Below, one piece after another: positions 23,001-35,000 of a stretch of 64,000 bases of DNA. A model generated the notes under the pieces. The model searched no databases and was not told the DNA's origin. It saw only the letters and a list, made by a program, of their open reading frames with translations. Every line of letters starts with the position of its first letter. Within the stretch, counting starts at the first letter, position 1. The DNA is taken from the NCBI GenBank assembly GCA_947396885.1, contig OX377201.1, forward strand, positions 63,276,983 to 63,340,982, read 5' to 3'. The stretch comes from Heligmosomoides polygyrus polygyrus (Eukaryota; Nematoda; Chromadorea; Rhabditida; Heligmosomidae). A program made the translations under genes and the position numbers.

Positions 23001-26000
23001 CGTCCCAAGCGTTTGTAAGATGCTGCTGGTGTGATAAGCGACTATGTTTTAAATATTTCATAGTTCTATATCATAAATGTTGATTATCATTGTCAGCAAT
23101 AAACAACATTGAGCAAGAAATTCTTTTTGTGTTAGCGATTCAATAGAATGATACAGTGCAAATACGATCCATTGAGAGGTAACTCAAATGAAAGCCCAAA
23201 AAGGCTAGGTTTAAATACTAAAAGCATTAATTGTGTACAAACCGACTCCTGTGGTCACGCAAGCCCATAATAATAACGATCTGATGTGTGCAAAAACACT
23301 GACCACACCGGGGACCGAAGCATCAAACTCGCTCGGTGCACCAGAGAGGCGACTCTGCTACCATTACGCCAACCGACCACATCGGACCGGGTGGCAGCAG
23401 GGCGTTATGAGCTGCGCGCTCACGCGTCCACACGCTTTTTTTCGACCACAGAGGAGCATTCCGAAAAAAGTAACTATGGTCTTGGACTCAACACACGGGA
23501 TCCTACATCCTGTAAAAATTGCATCGCAAAAGCTCACAGCCACTCTGGAGGCTCCCCTTGTTAGAGCTCGTTGCCTTCGACCACCCGTTAAAGGCCCCCA
23601 CACAGTTACTCCTGCAATCCTGCCGGCAGCAAGCGGCAGAGGCCTAGAGCGGCGAGGTACTGCATTTCTAGTCGGGACCTACTGCTGCGGTTCGCCATCG
23701 CACTTTCTGGCCGCGCGCTGGCCGCTCCCTGCTGCGAAAGGCTAGAGCGCAGACAGTCTACCGGCACCGAATCGGCGGCTGCAATAATATTTCACATCAT
23801 GTCTCGATGCGGCCCCATCCTTAACTATAGGGCAGGAAGCTCTGCGTCCTTGCCCTTTGGGTAAGGATAGGGCCGCGGAGTTGCCACAGAAGTGTGTGGA
23901 GGCCTTAACTAGATCGCACGTGCGCCGTCTTATGAATCACAGCCACACTTCCTCAACAGTCCCAGAGCTGAACACAGGCATGGACGACTGGCACGCTGCG
24001 TCGTCAACATGGCTTGGGTCACCCAGATACGTGACGACGCAACGTGTCAGTCTTAGGCCTATGTTATACTTCGGCGACGCGTCGCAGACGCTGCGACACG
24101 TCAGCGACGGCCCGTCACCGACGTCGGCCGACGCTGACGTCACCAGCGACGTCGCCGACGTCGCCACAGACGTCGCCGACGTCGCCACAGACGCAGCCGA
24201 CGTCGCCACAGACGCCGCCGACGTCGCCACAGACGCCGCCGACGTCGCCACAGACGCGTGGTCGACGTCGGCGACCCTGTAAAAACCGGAGTCGTTCCTG
24301 TAAAAACAAAATCAGTGGTAGTAATACTACTACTTACAAAGACGACATATTTGAGTTCGGAACATAAACAAACTAAGCGTTACTTTGCGGAGTCTTTCAG
24401 TGCAATAAATCATGCAATTGCGAGATGAAAGAAGCAACACCAAATGAGTTTGCAATTAGCAGAACTGCCATGTACTACCACAAAAAAGACCACCCTGGTA
24501 CGCTCGTAACGGGTATTTATGTCCGCCATGAGCAGGGCTACGCCCCCTGGCATAGCTGCTATAATTTGCCTATAGCAGGCTATCTGACCCACGATACCCT
24601 GAAGTCACTGCCCGCGATATGCCGCGGGGTATACGCCATTGGCCAATAGCCTTTTCCGCCGCCCAGTAGCTGCAGTTATGCTGATTAACCTCTCCATTCA
24701 GCTTTAATGTTGCTTCATCAGTCCCCAGAATCCGTTTCGGAAAATAGGTCTGCTGCCCACATTTAAATTCTGTAATCACTAAACTCGCATGCTACGTGTC
24801 TTTCACGTCGTTGTCAAGTTCTAAACATCAAAAAAGCAGATAAAAACAGACGTGTGCATGGCGCAATCTATACGTTCATACGTCAAAAATTCCTATTTGC
24901 TTAAGATTTTATATGAGCATTTAACTTCTTCAGTACCTTTTTGTGACCAAAGTTATCACCTTTCTAACAGTGCATTCATTTCTTGAGACACCCAGTATTA
25001 TTAGAATTAGGCAGTATAAAAAAACACTCACTTCCGTCTATCAGGTAGAGATACGTATATTTTTATGCCTTTTTTTCTGTTGAAACTCTGTTATCTGCCT
25101 CAATTTCGTTGTTTGTTGAAGAACACACCAAAGTAACTTTTTACATATTTTTCTGCAAGCCTTAAAGAAAACATTTTTCGTTGGAATAGAACTGCTACAT
25201 ATTAAAAACCACAAGAATTCTGTGAAGTCCTCATGTGACTAACTTTAAATGGACATGAAGAGTAAAAAAGGCACCATTTGTGCCCGCAAGATGGGCGTTT
25301 TTGCACTTTCGATTTCGTAATTCGAGGTCCGCCGAGGATGTTGACAGTGCCGGGAACGAAGAACCCACCCACAAACAAAATACTCCCTCTGAGCGCATTT
25401 TTTCCCAGCCTTGAATGAGGCCGGCGACGGCCCGTCGCCGTGCACAGCGCGGCGACCGACCCACGGACGACGTCGCCGCCGACGTCTGTGGCGACGTCGG
25501 CGGCGGAAGTATAACACCCCCCTGCGGAGCTCTCGGCGACGTCGTCGGCGACGCTGTGTTGGGCGGGCTGCCACGCAGTGCGTAGCTGCCCGCAAAGCAC
25601 AGCGTCGCCGACGTCGGCCGACGCGTCGCCGAAGTATAACATTGGCCTTACATGCGGGTCGTTTGAGTGTTTCTGCTTCCCCGTAGGACCTGCCAGGACA
25701 TTCGGGTTCGACGAGCCGAACACTCTCCGCCCAACCACGCCCCCTTCATCAGAATGGCAACTGCAGTTGCCGACAGAAACTGTGGTTGATATTCTGTTGG
25801 AACAGCAACAGTATGTTGCTATCCTGCTGGAGGCTCGCAACACACTTTTGCTAACCACGCGCAGCCATTGGCGCGTCTCCACGCACTCTCGCTGTCAGCG
25901 CTCTGACTTGGCCGCACCGTCATCTCTCGCGCTCTCGCGCTGTCTGCGTCTCACGGCGCGGCGCGCGCCATCGGACAGGGCCTCCGCACTTTCGCGCCAT

Positions 26001-29000
26001 CAATACTGCCACTGCCTCTAGTCTAGTCACTAGACCTAAGCCTTCCAGCGTATAGTTTATAACTATAAACAACCTTTATCTAGCACTATTTTTAATTACA
26101 GCCAACTGCTTAAAAACGCTAATCTTGAATATTGTAAAAACATACGCAGTAGAGGATGCAAAATGTAGGATGAATCTGGTGCTTATGAAGCAGATTGCCC
26201 GTGGTGTCGTGGAGTTGCATGTTAACATGTTAATGCGGCAACCCCACGGCTCCTGGGGACCGGTGCTTCATAAGTACCGGCCTCGTGGTGCCGCGGGGTT
26301 GCTGCGTTATCATGTCTGCCGGCAACCCACGGCACCACGGGACCTTTGCTTCATAAATATCATGAATCTTTTAATTACGATGTTGTGGCACCAGCGGGGT
26401 GAGAATACTTTATTCACGTCTATCTATTACTTCTTCAATCATTATCCCCTTTTTATCGTCCTTCTTATATTCCCGGTCGTCCATCGTCCTACTAAGGCTA
26501 ACTACCCTAAACGACGCTGGTGAGCGGTCTGTCCCCTAACACTTTTATTGTCACTAACCACTGCCATATTAGTATTCGTAATTCAAACATATAAAAAGTT
26601 GTCGGTTGATAGAAATTTTGGGTAAAAGTAGAAATACAGATCAGTAATTGGTTTCGGCAGAGATACAGTACATACCACACACAGATCCGCTGTCAAAAAA
26701 GTTGTTAATCACATAAGTAGATACTACAGAATTTCTCAAGAACTGATGAATCAATGAATCAATGAACCAGCTGAACAATTTTTTTCTACGTGATACGGAA
26801 ACAAAACAAAACCATTACTTAGCCATTACAACGCTCGCAATAAAGTTCATACACCGTATAAATCGTATGCTACAAAAAGATTTATATTTTGTCCACTAGA
26901 TAAAACAAACAACAAATGCGGTATTACTTGCAAAAAGTTTCACCTGCTCAACATTGAGAAAGAAATGGGAATTACACATGATAACAAAAATGATGTCTTT
27001 CTACTAAAAAATTAGCTGATTGTAGATGCTTGAGCTTACGGAAATCGAAATTTTCTGAAGATATGAACGGTGCGGAATGCGCCACGCCCTCGTCTGATAT
27101 TTAGCATTTTATACTCGATTGTGTTTCGCTTCAATGCTTGCCATAATTTCTTCACAAAGTGACCGTTTCGATTGATTTGAGCTTCTTTTAGGGTTTATAA
27201 CTCAAAAACACACTACGGTTTGCAAAAAAAAAAAAAACAGGGTATCCCAAAAATGCAGGTACTAATTGAAAAGTCTTAACATTGCTGCTAATGAAGCTTT
27301 TGAAGATACGTGAGACTTATATGAAAGTATAGTGTAACGAGATTTCTGTGGTGTGTAAATAGTCGAGATCGTGCCGTGCCCCCGCCTAAATCCTTGCATT
27401 TTAGACTCGATTTATTGTGCATGAGCTGAATGCTTGCCAACTCTTATTACTACTTGGCCAGATTAACCTGTACTGTACATGTTCCTTTAACGTTTTCCAT
27501 AATCCAGTAGCTGCTGTTATGTCGATTAATCTCTCCATTCAGCTTGAATGTTGTTTCATCAGTCCACAGAATCCGTCTTGGAAAATGGGGCTCCTGCTCA
27601 CATTTAAATTGTGAAATCAGTTAACTTACATGCCGCGTGACTTTCACATCATTGTCAGGTTTTAAAAGTTGAAAAAAGCGCAGTACAGGCTAAATTGGCC
27701 AACTAGTAACATGACAAGCATTCAGCCCATGCACAATCAATCGAGTCTGAAATGCAAAGTTTTAGGCGGTGGCATGGCGCAATATTGACTATTTACACGC
27801 CACAGGAACCTCGTTACACTGCGCTTTTATAAGAGTCTCAAACATCCTCAAAAGCTTCACTAACAGGAATGTTAGAAGCTTTCAAATAGTACCTGCATTT
27901 CTAGGATACCCCGCGTTTTTCAAACGCAATGGAGTGTTTTTAAATTTAAACCTTAAAAAGCACAACCACTTTGTGAAGAAATTATAATAAGTATTTAAGC
28001 ATACATCGTGCATAGTATTCAAGCAGTATTGCCACTTTGTGAAGAAATTATAATAAGTATTCAAGCAAACACAATCAATCCAGTGTAAGTGTAACATTAG
28101 ACGAGTCATGGCGCATTCCACACCGCTTATATGTCAGAAAATTTCCACTTTCATATGAGCCCTCAACTTTTTGGTACCTCTGCTGTGAGCAAAGTTGTCG
28201 CCTTTCACTTTTTGAGACACCCTGTATATATGTGCGTATCCATGTGTATACATGTGTATACATAAATATGTGTATAAATATATGTATACACGAATGTATG
28301 TACGTGCGAGCTGGATATATGCAGCTGGCATATGCAAGGATATATGTGGATATATGGCTGCACAATCAAGCAGCGGGGGTACGAAAATATGGTTATCGAA
28401 CCGAAGGCACGATTATCCTGCAACCGTCTCGCAACCGAACGGCAACACAATAGCAATCAAACGGCGACACAATAGCAACTGAACGTAACTGCTAGTTGTA
28501 ACTGAATAGCAACAGGAGCCGCCCCTCAGTTGACCGGCTTCTCCCGGATAGCAACAGTGGTTCCCTCCAATAACAACTCGAGCCTCGCGACCACGTGGCT
28601 CGTGTTGCTATTCGGTTCGGCTCGTCAAACCCGAATATCCGAGTGGATGTGGTCCTCCCCTTATCCTCACCAGGGAAGGTTCTCAGGCGTAGGTGTGAAT
28701 GGGGAAAATGGACAGTACTGCGAGAATCTCCAACCTTCATGTAGTTGAAAAACATGTTTCGTTTTTGCTGAGTCCTCGAACCCAAAGAGCTACGGGCCCT
28801 AGAAATTGGAGGCACATTACTGCATCGTCACCTGTACCCACCACAACCTACCGTAATCGGCCGAAATTTAAAAAACGGATGTCAGATTCGTGATCAGCAT
28901 CCCAAATAACCTTCCTCAGCGAGGTTTGGGCGAAAAATTTTTTTCGACCTCTCCTGACCTCCGGAGTCGTGAAAGTAGTTAGAGTGAAATAAATACTTAG

Positions 29001-32000
29001 GTGTGTAGGAAGCAAATTGGTAAAGAAGGCGGCAATCATGAAAAAATGCAAAAATACTGCATAGCACGGGAGTCCAACACCTGACCTAGCACTTGCGAAG
29101 TAGCCCTGCACCCTGCTGAGCCACCCACTTGCTTGCCACAGAGCCTTTCGCCGCGCAACAGCGCGCGCATGCATGCACGTGAGCATGTGCTGACGCTACT
29201 ATAAGTCCCCCTTCGAGAGCCCGTAGCTTTTTGGTTCAAGGATTCAGCAAAAACGAAACATGTTTTTCTACTATATGAAGAGTGAAGATTCTCGCGGTGC
29301 TATCCATTTCCCCCGTTCAGACCTACGCCTGAGAGCCTTCGCTGGTCAGGAAGGTTGCATGTCGTGTATTTATTTTTTATATGCGTTACTCTTATACGTA
29401 TATATCATGTGAGTGAACTACACGTAGAGTACACTGTTCTATCCGTGAATACCTCAATGTTTGTGTCATGCGTTATTGATGGATCGATCCACACAAGGGT
29501 GTACGTGCAACTCGTAGATGGAAGCCGTAACTCCGGAGTCTACAGAGAATCTCAGTGAATGTTAACGTCCAGCATATTCAGAACCGGGAGTTAGGAAGCG
29601 GGTAGGTGTAGGTGCGTAAAGATAGACGAACACTTAATGCTTGTATAAGAGGGATTTGTGTCCGTAGGTCCTCTGCTGTCGTAGCCAAAGCGCATGGCTA
29701 TAAGCGAGCACCACCGAGCCACGACCCAAACGTAAACAGGGTTGTGTGTGACGACAAGTCGTCTCCTTTGAAGGATTCCGCGCCCCATTTCGACCGCCGC
29801 CGCGCGCGCCCTGGGTCTCCTCCTTCCCCGGGCTATTTCTCTGGGTTTCCTGATTTTCAGGGTTTTCCTAGGAATCAGCGCTCCCAGCCTTCTTCATGGG
29901 CTTGGCGGCCATTCGAGTGGCTGTGCGCGTCCGGGAGGGGTCGTTAGGAGGGGTTGTCGTTCTGCGCGTGTATGTGTCCCTGTTGTATGGTTTCTCCCTT
30001 CGAACTCTTTGCACGTGTCCTTCTGGGTTCCGATTTTGGGCATATTTTGTTGTACTCGTATATCTTGTGTGTTATTCGTGTAGTAATGTCGCTATATGTT
30101 GTTGTATTGTTCTTATATCTCATTGTGCCTCATGATTTCTGCCCTTGAGCTGTTCTTATTTCTTATATGCGCTTGTATTGCATTGTGTCGCCTTGCCATT
30201 TCCCCCTGTGGGTTCAGTATCTTCCTAAAGTGGGGTTTTGGCTCTGTTCATCATTTCTACTGCCCATTGCCGGTTCACTTAGTTGGCTTAGGTTTTGTAT
30301 AGTATTGTTTTGCTCTGGTTGATGTGCATTTCGTTACCTTGTTTTGTTTCTCTTACTTGTAGTCATAATTTGCTTTCCATATCATTCCTTATCATCCTAT
30401 TGATTACCATCGATGCAAGTTATCGTTATTCTCTTTTCGCGTGCGTATTTATTTATGTATATTATAAATAAAGGTTTAATTACCCAAGTTTGAGGTGAAC
30501 TCCGACGCGTTCGGTCGCATTCTCTTTCTAAATCCGCGTGGCAGCATATTTCTGTGGGCGTTGGATCACTTCAGTGTGGAATACTACGCATGACTAGCAC
30601 CCACTCAACACTGTCACTGACGGACCACAGAAGTACGCCTAAGCCCAAAGCCCTCGACACGCGGCTGTGTCGCGGGCGGCTGACGGTAAAATTTGGGCAA
30701 AGCCTTGAAATGGTGTTCCACCTTCCCAGTTTTGCCGCGCCGTTCATACACACTCCATTCGTAAAGGCTTCAAGTGCAAGAGAGCGGGAGCGGCGAAGAA
30801 CCGCACTCTCTCCAGTCGGATCCTAGTTCCGCCCTGAGAAATTTGAAATTTAACCCTTTCACGACATTGTCCGACGATGTCGTCGGACACCGTCATAAAA
30901 AAGTTTGGAAAATTATCAAGCATTTAATAGTACAATATTAATCAATGGGCCCACTAATATCTACGGTCAAGACGGTCCTTGGGAAACTTTATTCGTTACT
31001 GTTTTTCGTATTTAACAAATAATACAAATAAAATAATTTAAATAATCAGCGCGCGGGAAAAATGCGCGCTGTCCCACGCGGCAGTCACCCGAAAATCGCG
31101 CGTGTCGTGAAAGGGTTAACTCAGCTGAGGGACTTAGATAATCAGCATTGATCACGCAGTTCAAAATATGCGTCTGTTTCCTCTTCCACGACTTATAGTT
31201 GAAGCTAACATGACAGTTCTAGCCGCCTTTCATACCGCCCACGTACCCACTAAGGTCACAAGCGACGACCGCGACGTCTCTTGACAATGCTTCTACAGTC
31301 TTCTCATCAAAGAGGATCCACAACGCACCCTTTGCTTGATGGAAATAGCCCGTATGCGGAGCATACGCAGAGAAAAAATTAAGGAGTCACTTCTTATCGG
31401 CGACAACGATCTTCATCGATTACCAAAGCGCTAAATGCTTACAACTAAATTACGGGAACATTCGGAGGCAATTTACCAACACTGCCAAAGACGCGATAGA
31501 ACCGCATCAAAGCCTGGGCCAATATCCCTCAGCTTGCGTCAGGGACAACTCGTCTCCTACACTACACATAAATCAACTGTTTTTCGCTCCAGTGCTTCTA
31601 CCAACGTGTCGACGTGGGTCCTTTTTACGCTACGAGAATTGAACTAGCTCAGCTGTCCTCGATGCCGACCTTGCGCGTCAGGAACCCTTGCATACTTCTT
31701 GTGCTCACAGAGCTTTGTGAGCGCGCATCGACTTTGGCGGGCGCAGAAACACTACCTCGAGAAGAATGACTTGCACACAGCACATAATGTGACACGGTTT
31801 GTTCGTATGCCGTCCTGACACAAAGGTCACCTTCACTCGCCCGTGTTCAGTTCAGCTCGCAGAAGGGAGTAGCTTGCAGTGGCACCCCGTTAGGAACGGA
31901 CCTCGCCGTCTTTGTGTTATAGAATGATATGTCAACTAAATAATGGACTTACAGATGCCTTGCGGACTATCCAGAACTCGATACGCGGTGTAAAAGCAAA

Positions 32001-35000
32001 GCATCGCAAGTGACAACATAAGAAAAATTCCCCAAAATACGCCAGCCTGTAATAAACACACGACTAACTACAATATATACATCATACAAACAATAGATAC
32101 AAGATAACCCCTTTTTCGTAACAAATTTTGACCGAAAGTGGCGACTGATGAAGAACGTTAAGCAAAGTCAAAAGCTATATATACCATTAATATAAGAGCA
32201 GTACATCATCAATGCGATAAAGCTTTGTTTTTCCGTTTTTCTTAACAATGATCCAATTTCTTGAGCAGAAAAAAAAATCTTACTCTACGCTTAGTTTTAG
32301 GTTTTCCCAGCTAGGCAAGAGCTCACTTAACATGATTAGCTATGTTATCAAGAAGATTGAAACCTGTTGTAACGCCCAAGGCATGGCAAGGAGCGAAGTT
32401 CCCATCATCGTATTCCAAAGAGAAAATCTGAAAATGAAATAGGATTGGAGTAAACAGAATTCATTTAAGTGTAGAACCGATACTGACGACCAGTAATTCT
32501 GTCAGAAAAATCCACCATAATACGTTGTTACAGGATGTTTTGTTGCGATCAAAACTCTTGCACCAGGCGGGACTCGAACCCGCATCTTCTGTTTTCCGGG
32601 CAGCGATGTTCGCCTTACACCACCGGCGCTGTTTGACCGCACGTAATATCCGCGATATCCTCGAGGTCCGTCAGCACCCACTCGTGATATGGGGATGGAT
32701 CCACCATAATGTTTAGCATCTGAGTTTGAAAAAAAGCAATGTTCAAACATAAGCTACGTTCAAAAACGTAGATAGGTAACAACAACCACAATCCTCCAGT
32801 GAAGAGGTGATATGATGATTGCCGCTAGGCCGCCAAACGTCTGGTTAGGGGTTTCGCTCCCAAATTCCGAGAACGTTCTTTTCTTCTTTAGGCCTTCTTA
32901 CTTTCATTATTGCAGAAAACTGGTTCCACTATATAGAAGAGTATAGCGGGATACGGTAGGGCAGAATCTTCTAAACTGCTCCTCCGGACCTCTCCACCTT
33001 CTATCGCAAGTACACGATTGGTTCTCCGAAGTACACGTTCCCTACTACGTGATGAGGAAGATTGTGAGAGTCTCGTTCCCATCGGACCTCCCCTTCACTG
33101 ATCCCACCTTGACTGTTCCCCTTTACTGGTCCCCCTCCCCCTCCCCCCTCACTGGACACCGTTACTGGTCCCAACTTCACTGTTCCCTCTCACTGGTCCC
33201 TTCTTCACCGGTCCCCTGCTTACTGGTTTCACCACCAGTGGTCCACCATCACACGTGCCCGGAATCCGGACACCCCTCGCACGGCATCGGTGACACGTCT
33301 TCTGAACCAGGACGCCTGTTACTCAACGTCTGTGAAAGGCCAGATGGACAGGCGGAAGACAAACGCAACACTACTAACTCTTTTATATATAGTAGGATAT
33401 TTTCGTAGAGAAGACAGCATCTGGTGTTGTTCCAGGACTGACTCTTCCATTCAACGTGGGGTTTTGAGTTTCCACAGTTCCACAGTTTGAGCCACAAAGA
33501 GCGTCGCCAGGAAGGAACCCGTCGAAAAACGGGGCCCACTGAGGTCGTTGGTTCACGTTCCGGGTATTTCGGCAGCTCGAGAGTGGTCGGTCTCAGTGGC
33601 GATGTCCGTTCCTCCACGAGTGTCACTGGAAACTGCTCGCTCTGCGAGCTAAGACCTATGTTATACTTCGGCGACGCTGTTGCCGGCGACGTCGGCGGCA
33701 GTACGCCGAAGTAGTACGCAGTGCGTAGCAGCCCGCACAACACAGCGTCGCCGACGCTTCGCCGAAGTATAACATAGGCCTAAGCAAAGGCCTTGTTTAG
33801 TGTGCACGCGACGCGCGACGCGATGCATGCGTAGTGGACAAATTGATCAAGCGGCGCGATTGATCAATTCGGCCACTTCACATGGCATCGCGTCGCGCAT
33901 CGCGCGCACACTAAACGATCCCAAACACGGACACTCAATTGCAGGCGACAGGCTGGCCTACGAAGACCCATGTCACATCACACGGTGTTTGTCAGCTTAT
34001 ATATTTCGATACAGGGCTACAGCGTCCGCGGGAGCCGACGCGCACTCGTGGAGCCCGGCGAGTGTCAGAAGAGTGCGAGAATCCCTAATGCGAGAACGGC
34101 ATCGGAGGGAAACTGAGCTAGTCCGAAAGTTCCGTAACGTAAGCAGGGCCCGCGGGGTGCGTTGACGGGCCACTCGTGCGTGTTGGTTGAAGCACAGGAG
34201 TGTAGGGGAGTTGATTTCTGTGCAGTGTAGGAGACGAGGTGGTCCTGTCGCAAGTCAAGGGACATAGGTCGAGACCTCAAGGCTGTTCTATGTCGAAGTC
34301 CAAGGACGCAGTGGAGTTGGAGCCATGTCTCTGAACGTTTTCGTGAATCGATCGTAAGCGCTGAGCGCTTTAGTGATCCATTGATGAAGATAGTTGTCGC
34401 CGTTAAGGAGCGACTGCATTACATTTTCTACGTATGCTCCGTAGACTGGCTGCTCCGATCACGCCAGGGATGAGTTTTGAAGCCTGCTTGATGAGAAGAC
34501 AGCAGAGGTACCTTAGAAAGATGCTATCATAGTGGCTGGTGACCTTAATGGGCACGTAGGTGCTGCGAAGGACGGGTACAGCTGTCATGGTGGTATCGGA
34601 TACGGGTCTCGTAACCCCGATGGCGAGCATATTCTTGGTTACGCGGATTCGCATAGCCTCACCACAGTGAACAGCGCGCCTCGTAAACATTACTCCCACC
34701 TTATCCCGTCCTGTAGTGGTTTGCCCTTGTAAAGCATAGTGACCGACGTCATGGTCAAAAAATCTAGAAGGAAGGCCAAGTCCTCGTGTAGGGCTACAGT
34801 TAAGGAGTGGTTTTGAAAGATCAGTACATTTAGCTCAAGCTGATTGGATCAAAACATATGGTTCGCCTGCGACGTCTCGAATTAGAAGTAGAAACAGTGA
34901 TCAATACAGTGTCACAACTGACGGTCATGCCTCCGAACGTTGTCGTTACCGCCGAGGCAGATTTAGACAAGCTCTACAAACAAACCTCAGCGGTGGATTG

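Larger units (their letters stand above)
24053..25650. mobile_element. TIR element, CTATGTTATACTTCGGCGAC family, 1.6 kb
   Basis: The ends match as inverted repeats: TATGTTATACTTCGGCGACG at 24061 and its complement near 25620-25640, with two mismatches in 30 bp. Both ends continue inward into CpG-rich CGACGTCGCC sequence. Between them lie a Tc-like remnant (24640-24998) and unassigned sequence. The open frames of 100-226 codons here follow from the GACGTC repeats and are not genes. Confidence 0.65.

Noticed and set aside
23857..24367. Overlapping frames of 104-141 codons with AASVATS/TPPTSPQ repeats
   Set aside because: Products of the 21-bp GACGTC minisatellite inside a transposon end.
25202..25882. 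226-codon minus-strand open frame
   Set aside because: It runs through the CpG-rich end of the TIR element and beyond, with no recognised motif; other frames on both strands are equally open there.
32560..32629. Functional tRNA gene on the minus strand
   Set aside because: Acceptor and T stems pair, but the anticodon stem does not and the unit lies inside a SINE with target duplications.
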